Of a DNA stretch of 64,000 bases, positions 25,833 through 33,016 are shown piece after piece (the stretch's first letter is position 1; each line of letters begins with the position of its first letter). Both the position numbers and the translations under genes were made by a program. The stretch is from CAVQBJ01 sp963710725 (lineage in GTDB: Bacteria > Actinomycetota > Thermoleophilia > Solirubrobacterales > Solirubrobacteraceae), in contig CAVQBJ010000008.1 in NCBI GenBank assembly GCA_963710725.1, forward strand, positions 372,001 to 436,000. Direction: 5' to 3'. The notes beneath the pieces are model-generated. The model did not search any database and was not told the DNA's origin. It saw only the letters and a list, made by a program, of their open reading frames with translations.

Positions 25833-26752
25833 GCATTCTCATCGACGAGACGACCACCTTCATCGTCCAGGGCATCACCGGCCGCGAGGCGGTCAACCTC
25901 ACGCGCGAGTGCCTCGACTACGGCGAGGGCGCCAAGGTCGTCGGCGGCGTCACGCCGGGGCGCCTCGGTCGCGACGTCCACGGCGTCCCGGTGTTCGACA
26001 CCGTCGGCCAGGCCGTCGAGCATCACGGCGGCCCGATCGACGGCAGCGTCGTGACCGTCCCCCCCGCCTTCACCAAGGACGCCGTCTTCGAGGCGATCGA
26101 GAACGGCGTCAAGCTGATCGTGATCGTCACCGAGCGCATCCCGCGCGCCGACGTCGCGCAGATGGTCGAGCTCGCCACGCTCCGCGGCGCGCGCATCATC
26201 GGCCCCAACTGCCTTGGCATCATCGTGCCCGACGTCATCAAGATGGGCGGCATCGGCGGCCCCGCCAAGGACGCCGCCAAGGCCTACTCGCCCGGACCCA
26301 TCGGCGTCATCTCGCGCTCGGGCGGCATGACCACCGAGATGTCCTCGACGCTCACCGCCGCCGGGCTCGGTCAGTCGACGGCGGTCTCGATCGGCGGCGA
26401 CGCGATCATCGGCTCCTCCTACGCCGAGCTGATGCCGCTGTTCGAGGCCGACGAGCAGACGCAGGGCATCGTCATCTACACCGAGCCCGGCGGCCGCATG
26501 GAGGCCGAGCTCGCCCGCTGGGTGACCGAGAACAACTCGCGCCTGCCGATCGTCGCCTTCATGGCCGGCCGCTTCATGGACGAGATGCCAGGCATGAGCT
26601 TCGGCCACGCCGGCACCATCGTCGAGGGCAAGGAGGACACCGCGACCGAGAAGATCGCCCGCCTCGCCGAGGCCGGCATCACCGTGGCCGAGGAGATCTC
26701 AGCGATCCCGGGCATCATCAAGGACAAGATCGCCGAGAGGAGCCCGGCATGA
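25829..26752 (+). CDS. Succinyl-CoA-synthetase-like CoA ligase, alpha subunit
   Basis: 307 residues. N-terminal CoA-binding Rossmann domain (I-V-Q-G-I-T-G-R-E) and C-terminal ligase domain (I-G-P-N-C-L-G-I-I, S-R-S-G-G-M-T-T-E). The phosphorylated histidine is kept as H260 in S-F-G-H-A-G-T-I, so the subunit should be active. With the beta subunit it would form an acyl-CoA from a carboxylic acid, CoA and ATP. A GGAGGT site serves its ATG. Substrate is uncertain for the reasons given for the beta subunit. Confidence 0.88.
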   Translation: MSILIDETTTFIVQGITGREAVNLTRECLDYGEGAKVVGGVTPGRLGRDVHGVPVFDTVGQAVEHHGGPIDGSVVTVPPAFTKDAVFEAIENGVKLIVIVTERIPRADVAQMVELATLRGARIIGPNCLGIIVPDVIKMGGIGGPAKDAAKAYSPGPIGVISRSGGMTTEMSSTLTAAGLGQSTAVSIGGDAIIGSSYAELMPLFEADEQTQGIVIYTEPGGRMEAELARWVTENNSRLPIVAFMAGRFMDEMPGMSFGHAGTIVEGKEDTATEKIARLAEAGITVAEEISAIPGIIKDKIAERSPA

Positions 26753-26847
26753 GCGCCGAAGGCGCGGTGAAGCGAGCCCGGAGGGCCGCCTCGCTGCGCT
26801 CGCGCGCCGCTACCACGAGAGCCTCCCGGAAGGAGGCTCGGGCATGA
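26749..26847 (+). CDS. Possible 32-residue coupling ORF before the ferredoxin-like gene
   Basis: Begins at ATG inside an ATGA overlap with the alpha-subunit stop and ends in an ATGA overlap with the ferredoxin start. The product would be very basic (starts M-S-A-E-G-A-V-K-R, rich in Arg and Ala). It is the second gap of this operon to be spanned exactly by a small frame. Coding status is uncertain. Confidence 0.35.
   Translation: MSAEGAVKRARRAASLRSRAATTRASRKEARA
26819..26839 (+). promoter_or_regulatory. Hairpin containing the ferredoxin gene's ribosome site
   Basis: Perfect 8-bp stem GAGCCTCC / GGAGGCTC with a 5-nt loop. The GGAGG of the ribosome binding site is in the 3' arm, so folding would hide it until a ribosome translates through from upstream. 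Confidence 0.65.
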
Positions 26848-27089
26848 GAAAAGACGGCACGTTCATCGCCGTCGAGGTCGACGATACTGCGGCCGCCGAC
26901 GCCGCGATCGCCGCGAGGCTCACCGAGGCCTGCCCCGTCGACATCTTTGCCCAGAAGGACGACGGGACCCTCGACCTCGTCGACCGCAACCTGGACGAGT
27001 GCGTGCTCTGCCGCCTGTGCCTCGACGCCACCGAGCCGGGCCAGGTCAAGGTGATCAAGCTCTACGACAACGAGGCCGTCCTCGTCTGA
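26844..27089 (+). CDS. FixX-type single-cluster ferredoxin-like protein
   Basis: 81 residues. Four cysteines are arranged as C30-P and C53-x2-C56-x2-C59, the order found in FixX and the C-terminus of ETF-quinone oxidoreductase, which binds one 4Fe-4S cluster. Classical bacterial ferredoxins have C-x2-C-x2-C-x3-C-P instead. It is the third gene of the CoA-ligase operon. Succinyl-CoA synthetases need no electron carrier, so its partner is unclear; no oxidoreductase follows in the operon. Confidence 0.8.
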   Translation: MRKDGTFIAVEVDDTAAADAAIAARLTEACPVDIFAQKDDGTLDLVDRNLDECVLCRLCLDATEPGQVKVIKLYDNEAVLV

Positions 27090-27104
27090 GCCGGACCGGC
27101 CACT

Positions 27105-27134
27105 TGACATGTGACCAATAGGTCACCTATTCTC
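27105..27134 (+). promoter_or_regulatory. Promoter of the ArsR-SRPBCC gene with embedded operator
   Basis: A -35 box TTGACA (27105-27110) and a -10 box TATTCT (27129-27134) are 18 bp apart. Between them lies the perfect palindrome GTGACC-AATA-GGTCAC (27112-27127). The -10 box ends 6 bp before the ATG at 27141, so the transcript is probably leaderless. The operator placement predicts repression by blocking polymerase, most simply autoregulation. Confidence 0.8.
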
Positions 27135-27140
27135 CCCGTC

Positions 27141-27908
27141 ATGGACGACGTGTTCAAGGCCCTGGCCGACCCGACGCGCCGCAGCCTGCTCGACGAGCTG
27201 TTCCGCGAGGACGGGCAAACGCTGAGCGCGCTCGAGGAGCGCCTGCCGATGACCCGCTTCGGGGTCATGAAGCACCTCAAGGTGCTCGAGGAGGCCGGGC
27301 TCGTGGTCACGAAGAAGCGCGGCCGCGAGAAGCTGCACTTCCTGAACGTCGTCCCGATCCGGCTCGTCCACGACCGGTGGGTGAGCAAATACGCCGAGCC
27401 CTGGGCGGCGACCCTCAGCGGGCTCAAGAAGACGATCGAGGAGGCAATGATGGAGAAGGTGTTCGAGATCTACATCAAGACGACGCCCGAGCTGCTGTGG
27501 CAGGCGATCACCGACCCGGAGATGCGCGCGAAGTACAGCTTCGGCGTCCGGGTGCACTCCGACTGGACGGCGGGCTCGGCCTACCAGGGTCTGGTCGGCG
27601 ATCGCGCGATCCTCGGCGGCGAGAACCTCGAGGTCGATCCGCCGCGCCGGCTCGTGCAGAGCTTCGACGCGCTGTGGGCCGACGACGTCACCGCCGAGGG
27701 CACCTCGCGCGTCACGTGGGAGATCGAGCCGGTCGAGGACTCCTGCCGGCTCACCGTCACCCACGACCAGCTCCGCGAAGGCGCCAACGGCCAGATCTAC
27801 GGCGGCTGGCCGATGATCCTCTCCGGCCTGAAGACGCTGCTCGAAACCGGCGAGCTGCTGACCACGCCGGGCTCGCTGATGTACGCGCAGCCGACGGCCC
27901 GGTCCTAG
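27141..27908 (+). CDS. ArsR-type regulator fused to SRPBCC (AHSA1-like) domain
   Basis: About 255 residues. Residues ~1-90 are an ArsR winged helix (M-D-D-V-F-K-A-L-A-D-P-T-R-R start; recognition helix near M-T-R-F-G-V-M-K-H-L). No metal-binding cysteines are seen in it. Residues ~100-245 are an SRPBCC/AHSA1 hydrophobic-ligand fold (starting M-E-K-V-F-E-I-Y-I-K-T-T-P). The fusion suggests a regulator whose ligand binds the SRPBCC pocket. I chose the ATG at 27141 because it begins the conserved ArsR N-terminus and fits the promoter. Confidence 0.88.
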   Translation: MDDVFKALADPTRRSLLDELFREDGQTLSALEERLPMTRFGVMKHLKVLEEAGLVVTKKRGREKLHFLNVVPIRLVHDRWVSKYAEPWAATLSGLKKTIEEAMMEKVFEIYIKTTPELLWQAITDPEMRAKYSFGVRVHSDWTAGSAYQGLVGDRAILGGENLEVDPPRRLVQSFDALWADDVTAEGTSRVTWEIEPVEDSCRLTVTHDQLREGANGQIYGGWPMILSGLKTLLETGELLTTPGSLMYAQPTARS

Positions 27909-27949
27909 CGCCGATCCGGGCGGCTCGGGCATCGTCCTACGCTGAGGCG

Positions 27950-28696
27950 ATGCCCGAGCTCCCCGAGGCCGAGCGCGCCCGCCAGACCCTCGAGCGCGTC
28001 GTCGGCAAGCGCATCGTCGCCGTCGACGACCGCGACACCTACGTCAGCCGCCCCCACGCCCCGGGTGAGATCGCCGCGGCGCTCACCGGCCACGAGGTGG
28101 CAGCCGCGCATCGGCGAGGCAAGTTCCTGTGGCTGGACACGGTCGACGGACCGACGCTCGGCCTGCACCTCGGGATGGCCGGCAGCATCGTGCTCGACGG
28201 CCCCGACGAGCGACCACACTGGGACCGCTTCGCGGTCGAGTTCGAGGACGGCACGCGACTGGCCCTGCGCGACCGCCGCCGACTCGGCCGGGCGGTGCTC
28301 AACCCCGACCACGAGCACGTCGGCCCGGACGCCGCCGACATCGGCCGCGATGAGTTCCGCCGGCGGGTCGGCGCCGGACGCGCGCCGATCAAGGCGCGGC
28401 TGCTCGACCAATCCGTGCTCGCCGGCGTCGGCAACCTGCTCGCCGACCAGGCGCTGTGGCAGGCCCGCCTCTCCCCCCGCCGGCCGGTCACCGAGCTGTC
28501 CACCGAGGAGCTCGACCGCCTGCGCCGCGAGACGCGCTCCGCCATCCGCTCGGCCATTCGCAAGGGCGGCGCGCACACCGGTGCGTTCGTCGCCGCGCGC
28601 GGCCGCGATAGCACCTGCCCGCGGTGCGGGCACGAGCTCGAGCGGGCCCAGGTGGGCGGGCGCACGACCTACTGGTGCCCCCGCTGCCAGACCTGA
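27950..28696 (+). CDS. Fpg/Nei-family DNA glycosylase
   Basis: 248 residues, on the short side for the family (usually 265-290). The catalytic N-terminus M-P-E-L-P-E gives the Schiff-base proline and general-acid glutamate. The helix-two-turn-helix region contains V-G-N-L-L-A-D, and the C-terminal zinc finger is C-P-R-C ... C-P-R-C. The enzyme excises oxidised bases and nicks DNA. The usual P-E-V-E-T after the catalytic glutamate is A-E-R here, pointing to a non-canonical Fpg/Nei subgroup, so lesion range is not assigned. Confidence 0.9.
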   Translation: MPELPEAERARQTLERVVGKRIVAVDDRDTYVSRPHAPGEIAAALTGHEVAAAHRRGKFLWLDTVDGPTLGLHLGMAGSIVLDGPDERPHWDRFAVEFEDGTRLALRDRRRLGRAVLNPDHEHVGPDAADIGRDEFRRRVGAGRAPIKARLLDQSVLAGVGNLLADQALWQARLSPRRPVTELSTEELDRLRRETRSAIRSAIRKGGAHTGAFVAARGRDSTCPRCGHELERAQVGGRTTYWCPRCQT

Positions 28697-28784
28697 CCCG
28701 GCGGCAGGGCCGGCGAGCCCAACATAACGTCAACCGCAGGATCGCAATCCGCGCCGGCGAACCTGCGATGATGCCGGCCAGCCG

Positions 28785-28874
28785 ATGAACGAGAACTTCT
28801 CACTCATCGCGATGGTCATCTTCATGGTGCTGTCGCTCGCCTTCCTCGCGCAGCAGATCCTCACCTACCGCTGA
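28785..28874 (+). CDS. 29-residue single-pass membrane microprotein
   Basis: Begins M-N-E-N-F-S and continues as one hydrophobic helix (~residues 7-23), ending Q-Q-I-L-T-Y-R. Codons are GC-rich at third positions as in neighbouring genes, and the frame is a clean start-to-stop unit in an otherwise empty 195-bp gap. A seven-codon frame (28768-28788) overlaps its start by ATGA. Such short single-helix proteins often modulate membrane complexes. Function unknown. Confidence 0.55.
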   Translation: MNENFSLIAMVIFMVLSLAFLAQQILTYR

Positions 28875-28892
28875 GCGCCGACGAACAAGGCC

Positions 28893-29273
28893 CTACGCCG
28901 GATGCGGCTTCGCCCGGCGCAGCCGCTGTCGCTCCTCGTGCTTCTCCACGACGTTCACGATCAGGCGCAGGATCTGCGACGGGCCGGTGGCCTTGGCCTG
29001 CCCATAGGTGAACGCCTCGATCCAGTCGGGCACCTTCCCATCGACGGCCATCACGTTGAAGAACGCCCGCTGCATCTCGACGCGGACCTTCGCGTCGGCC
29101 GCGGTGTCCTTCGTCACCGTGATGTCGGGCAGCTCGAGGCGAAACTGCTGCAGGTCACCGCGCCCGCGCAGGTCGACCCCGACGACCAGCTTCATCGGGG
29201 CGAGCGCGGGAACCTCGCCGAGGAAGTTGCGCGTCGCCGTCTCGATCAGGGTCTTTGCGTCCTCGCCGCTCAT
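28893..29273 (-). CDS. SCP2-like sterol/acyl-carrier fold protein
   Basis: 126 residues. The pattern of an N-terminal helix, a beta-sheet with L-E-L-P-D-I-T-V, and V-D-G-K-V-P-D-W followed by G-Q-A-K-A-T-G matches small SCP2-type lipid-binding proteins. It starts 11 bp beyond the stop of the acyl-CoA dehydrogenase on the same strand, so both are probably co-transcribed; lipid or acyl-CoA presentation to the dehydrogenase is a reasonable guess. Confidence 0.65.
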   Translation of the reverse strand: MSGEDAKTLIETATRNFLGEVPALAPMKLVVGVDLRGRGDLQQFRLELPDITVTKDTAADAKVRVEMQRAFFNVMAVDGKVPDWIEAFTYGQAKATGPSQILRLIVNVVEKHEERQRLRRAKPHPA

Positions 29274-29284
29274 GTCCGCAGCGC

Positions 29285-30496
29285 CTAGATCTTGTGGCGC
29301 TGCAGGAGCTTGCGGCCAATGACCATGCGCTGGATCTCCGAGGTGCCCTCGCCGATCAGCAGCAGGGGCGCGTCGCGGTACAGGCGCTCGATCTCGTACT
29401 CCTTGGAGTAACCGTAGCCGCCATGGATGCGGAACGACTCCTCGACGCAGAAGCGGCCGGCCTCCGACGCGAACAGCTTGGCCATTCCGGCCTCGAGGTC
29501 CGAGCGCTCGCCGGCGTCCTTCAGGCGCGCGGCGCGCAGCGTCAGCAGTCGCGCGGCCTCGACCTGCGTCGCCATGTCGGCGAGCTTGAACTGGATCGCC
29601 TGGTGCTCGGAGATCGGCTTCCCGAACGTCTTGCGCTCCTGCGAGTAGCGCAGCGCCAGCTCGAGCGCGCGCTGGGCGATGCCGACGCCACGGGCGGCGA
29701 CGTTGACGCGGCCGACCTCGAGCGCGTCCATCATCTGCGAGAAGCCACGGTTCAGGCCCGCCTCCTCGCCCCCGAGGATGTTCTCTGCCGGGCAGCGATA
29801 GCCGTCGAACACGAGCTCGGTCGACTCGACGCCCTTGTAGCCGAGCTTCTTGATCTGCGGCGGCACGTTCAGGCCCTTGTACTCGCCAGTGTTCTCGCTT
29901 ACGCCGGCCTCCTTCTCGGCGATGAAGCAGGTGAAGCCCTTGTGTCGCGGGTCGGCGTTCGGATCGGTCTTGACGAGCACGAACACGAGCGAGGAGCGCA
30001 GGCCGTTCGTCACCCACATCTTCTGGCCGTTGATCTCGTACGCGCCGTCGTCGAGCTTCTTGGCCGACGTCTTGATCGCCTGCACGTCGGATCCGAGCTC
30101 GGGCTCGGACAGCGAGAACGCCGCCCGGATCTCGCCGGTGGCCATGCGCGGAAGGTACTTCTGCTTCTGCTCGTCGCTGCCGAACTTCATCAGCAGGTAG
30201 GACCCGATGAAGTGCGTGTTCACGACGCCCGAGATCGAGATCCACCCGCGCGAGAGCTCCTCGATGATCATCGCGTAGGTCGTGAGGTCGAGCCCCATGC
30301 CCCCGTACTCCTCGGGGATCGTGACGCCGAACAGGCCGAGCTCCTTCATCTGCTCGACGATCGGATCGGGGAATTCGTCCTCGTGGTCGTAGTGCTCGGC
30401 GTTCGGCAGGATCTGCTCGTCGGCGAACTGGCGCACCATCTCGGTGATCGCCTTCTGTTCGTCGGTGTACTCGGTGTACGGGGCGGCTACGGCCAT
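29285..30496 (-). CDS. Acyl-CoA dehydrogenase
   Basis: 403 residues, FAD-dependent, first step of beta-oxidation-type pathways. Signatures: A-F-S-L-S-E-P-E-L-G-S-D near residue 140, W-V-T-N-G, Y-S-Q-E-R-K-T-F-G-K-P-I, and the C-terminal I-H-G-G-Y-G-Y-S-K-E-Y ... E-G-T-S-E-I-Q. The glutamate of E-G-T-S is the family catalytic base position. The ATG at 30496 gives the standard N-terminus. Substrate chain type not assignable. It is divergent from a thioesterase/acyl-CoA synthetase pair. Confidence 0.93.
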   Translation of the reverse strand: MAVAAPYTEYTDEQKAITEMVRQFADEQILPNAEHYDHEDEFPDPIVEQMKELGLFGVTIPEEYGGMGLDLTTYAMIIEELSRGWISISGVVNTHFIGSYLLMKFGSDEQKQKYLPRMATGEIRAAFSLSEPELGSDVQAIKTSAKKLDDGAYEINGQKMWVTNGLRSSLVFVLVKTDPNADPRHKGFTCFIAEKEAGVSENTGEYKGLNVPPQIKKLGYKGVESTELVFDGYRCPAENILGGEEAGLNRGFSQMMDALEVGRVNVAARGVGIAQRALELALRYSQERKTFGKPISEHQAIQFKLADMATQVEAARLLTLRAARLKDAGERSDLEAGMAKLFASEAGRFCVEESFRIHGGYGYSKEYEIERLYRDAPLLLIGEGTSEIQRMVIGRKLLQRHKI

Positions 30497-30619
30497 GTTG
30501 GACAGTGCTCCAGGGTCGGATGTACGCGCGCGGAAGTGGTCGGGGAAGGATACCGGCGGCCATCGGGCGCGGCCTCCGCCGGTCGCCGCCCGCGGCGAAA
30601 TGGCAGACTGCACGACGCT

Positions 30620-31048
30620 GTGTCCGTCACGAACCCAGCGATCACCGTAGCGGCGAGCGCGCAGGCGCTCGACGGCACCTTCCCCGGCGCGCTCGGCATC
30701 GAGCTGCTCGAGATCACCGACGCGAGCGTGCGGGGGCGGATGCTCGTCGACGAGCGCCATCTGCATCCCGGCGGCTACGTGCACGGCGGCTGCTGGGTTG
30801 CGTTCGCCGACACGGTCGCCGCCTGGGGCACAATGCGCCACCTCCCCCCCGAGCGCAGCTTCACGACCGTCGAGCTGAAGACGAACGTGCTGAGCGCGGG
30901 ACGCCCCGGGGATGAGCTCTTGGGCGTCGGCGAGCTGCTCCACGCCGGCGCGCGCACGCAGGTCTGGGAGGTCCGGGTGCACCGCCCCGCGGATGGCACC
31001 CCGGACCGCCTCATGGCCATCTTCGTGTGCACCCAGATGATCCTGTGA
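30620..31048 (+). CDS. PaaI-type hot-dog thioesterase
   Basis: 142 residues from GTG. The motif H-P-G-G-Y-V-H-G-G-C-W-V-A-F-A-D-T is the PaaI/YbgC thioesterase core (H-G-G-x-x-x-x-x-A-D). It would hydrolyse acyl-CoA esters. It overlaps the acyl-CoA synthetase by a GTGA, so a hydrolase and a ligase for related thioesters are translated together. Confidence 0.85.
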   Translation: MSVTNPAITVAASAQALDGTFPGALGIELLEITDASVRGRMLVDERHLHPGGYVHGGCWVAFADTVAAWGTMRHLPPERSFTTVELKTNVLSAGRPGDELLGVGELLHAGARTQVWEVRVHRPADGTPDRLMAIFVCTQMIL

Positions 31049-32475
31049 GCAACTTCGCGCGCGACGTCCTCGATGCCGCGCCGGCGTCGGAGATCGCGCT
31101 CGTCGAGCTCACGCGCGAGGGCGAGCGTCGTACCTTCACCTACGGCGAGGTGGCCGACCGCAGCGCCCGGCTCGCCGGCGCGTTCGCGCACCGCGGCGTG
31201 CGCCGCGGCGACGTCGTGATGACGGTCATCGGCAATCGCCCCGAATGGGTGCTGACGATGTGCGCCTGCTTTCGCCTCGGCGCCGTCGTCCTGCCCTGCA
31301 GCGAGCAGCTGCGCGCGAAGGACCTTCGCCTCCGCCTCGCCGCCGCCGACCCGACGCTCGTCGTCGCCGATGCGCGCAACGCGAACGAGCTCGCGGGCGC
31401 CGGGCTGGGCGACGACGCGCTCGCGCTCGTGCCCGACGAGACGCTGTTCGCGAGCGAGCCGGCCGCGGCCGCCGAGCTCGAGCCGAGCGACCCGTGCCTC
31501 ATCACGTTCACCAGCGGCACCTCGGGCGAGCCGAAGGCGGTCCTGCACGGCCAGCGTTACCTCGCCGGGCAGCGCGTGCAGGCCGAGCACTGGCTCGGCC
31601 CACGACCGGGCGAGCTCGTGTGGTGCACCGCGGCGTCCGGCTGGTCGAAGTCCGCACGGAACGTGTTCATCGCCCCCTGGTTGCGCGGCGCCGCCGCCCT
31701 GCTGCACGACGCGCGCTTCGATCCCCACGAGCGGCTCGACCTGCTCGCCCGCGAACGGGTGAACGTCCTCTGCATGGCCCCGACCGAGTACCGCGTGATC
31801 GCCAAGCGGGCCGAGCTGCGCCGGCTCCCGGCGCTGCGCGGGATGGTGGCCGCCGGCGAGGCGCTCAACCCCGAGGTGCTGCGCGCCTGGGAGGAGGTCA
31901 CCGGTCTGCAGATCCGCGACGGGTACGGGCAGACCGAGACCGGGCAGATGACCGCGATGCCGCTCGGCGAGCCGGCGCGGTCCGGCTCGATGGGCCGCCC
32001 GCTCCCCGGCGTCGCGCTGGACGTGATCGACGGCGAGCTTGTCGCCGACGCGGCGACCGTGCCGACGTTCTTCCTGCGCTACCTCGGCGAGGAGCCGCCG
32101 AGCGGCCCGTGGCACACCGGCGATCGCGTGCGCCGCGACGACGACGGCTACCTCTACTTCGAGGGGCGCAACGACGACGTCATCATCTCGGCCGGCTACC
32201 GCATCGGGCCGTTCGAGGTCGAGTCGGCGCTCGTCGCCCATCCGGCCGTGGCCGAGGCGGCCGCCGTCGCTGCCCCGGACGACGAGCGCGGCTCGATCGT
32301 CCGCGCCGTGGTCGTGCTGCGCGACGGACACGTGGGGAGCGACGCGCTGGCGGCCGAGCTGCAGGAGCACGTCAAGCGCGAGACGGCCCCGTACAAGTAC
32401 CCGCGGAGGATCGATTTCGTGAGCGAGTTGCCGAAGACCTCGAGCGGCAAGATCCAGCGAGCGCTGTTGCGCTGA
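31045..32475 (+). CDS. Acyl-CoA synthetase (AMP-forming, medium-chain/ACSM-like)
   Basis: 476 residues from the GTG in the overlap. The adenylate-forming P-loop is F-T-S-G-T-S-G-E-P-K (residues ~155-164). Further motifs are D-G-Y-G-Q-T-E-T, W-H-T-G-D-R and the C-terminal lysine in S-S-G-K-I-Q-R. It activates a carboxylic acid through an acyl-AMP. The A-S-G-W-S-K and P-T-E-Y-R-V blocks resemble medium-chain ACSM enzymes. The protein is a little shorter than typical (~520), mostly at its N-terminus. Confidence 0.9.
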   Translation: MSNFARDVLDAAPASEIALVELTREGERRTFTYGEVADRSARLAGAFAHRGVRRGDVVMTVIGNRPEWVLTMCACFRLGAVVLPCSEQLRAKDLRLRLAAADPTLVVADARNANELAGAGLGDDALALVPDETLFASEPAAAAELEPSDPCLITFTSGTSGEPKAVLHGQRYLAGQRVQAEHWLGPRPGELVWCTAASGWSKSARNVFIAPWLRGAAALLHDARFDPHERLDLLARERVNVLCMAPTEYRVIAKRAELRRLPALRGMVAAGEALNPEVLRAWEEVTGLQIRDGYGQTETGQMTAMPLGEPARSGSMGRPLPGVALDVIDGELVADAATVPTFFLRYLGEEPPSGPWHTGDRVRRDDDGYLYFEGRNDDVIISAGYRIGPFEVESALVAHPAVAEAAAVAAPDDERGSIVRAVVVLRDGHVGSDALAAELQEHVKRETAPYKYPRRIDFVSELPKTSSGKIQRALLR

Positions 32476-32484
32476 GCCGGGCGG

Positions 32485-32886
32485 TCAGGCGTCGTCCGTG
32501 CGCGCCACGATCGCGTCGACCTCGACCTGCGCTCCGCGCGGCAGCGCCGCCACGCCGATCGCCACCCGCGCGGGCGGCGCAGCGCCGGTGAAGAAGGTCG
32601 CGTACGTCTCGTTGACCTCGGCGAACGCGCCGAGGTCGGTCATGTAGACGGTCATGCGCACGGCGTCGGCGAGACGCGCGCCCGCCGCCTCGCACACGGC
32701 CTCGAGGTTGCGCAGACACTGCTCGGCCTGCGCCGCCGGCGTGTCGCCGACGAGCTCGCCGCTCGCGGGGTCGAGCGGGATCTGCCCCGAGCAGAACAGC
32801 AGCCCGCCGACCCGCACGGCGTGGCTGTACGGGCCGATCGCGGCGGGCGCGGCGGGCGCCTCGACGGCTTCACGGTGCACGGACAT
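32485..32886 (-). CDS. RidA-family reactive imine/enamine deaminase
   Basis: 133 residues, typical length. The sequence has I-G-P-Y-S-H-A, F-C-S-G-Q-I-P-L-D-P and the active-site P-P-A-R-V-A-I-G-V with the arginine, plus V-E-V-D-A-I at the end. RidA proteins remove reactive 2-aminoacrylate-type intermediates. It converges on the acyl-CoA synthetase with a 9-bp gap. Its own promoter region lies within 32887-33016. Confidence 0.9.
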   Translation of the reverse strand: MSVHREAVEAPAAPAAIGPYSHAVRVGGLLFCSGQIPLDPASGELVGDTPAAQAEQCLRNLEAVCEAAGARLADAVRMTVYMTDLGAFAEVNETYATFFTGAAPPARVAIGVAALPRGAQVEVDAIVARTDDA

Positions 32887-33016
32887 CGCGGCCTCCTCTC
32901 GATCCGACGGCGCGCGGACGATAGCTCAAGCGAGGGAGGAAAGGGCGCCCACGGCCCTGCCCGGCTGGGGGCGGATCCGAACCGCGGTCTTGCGTTGGTG
33001 CGCTACTGTCCGGCCT

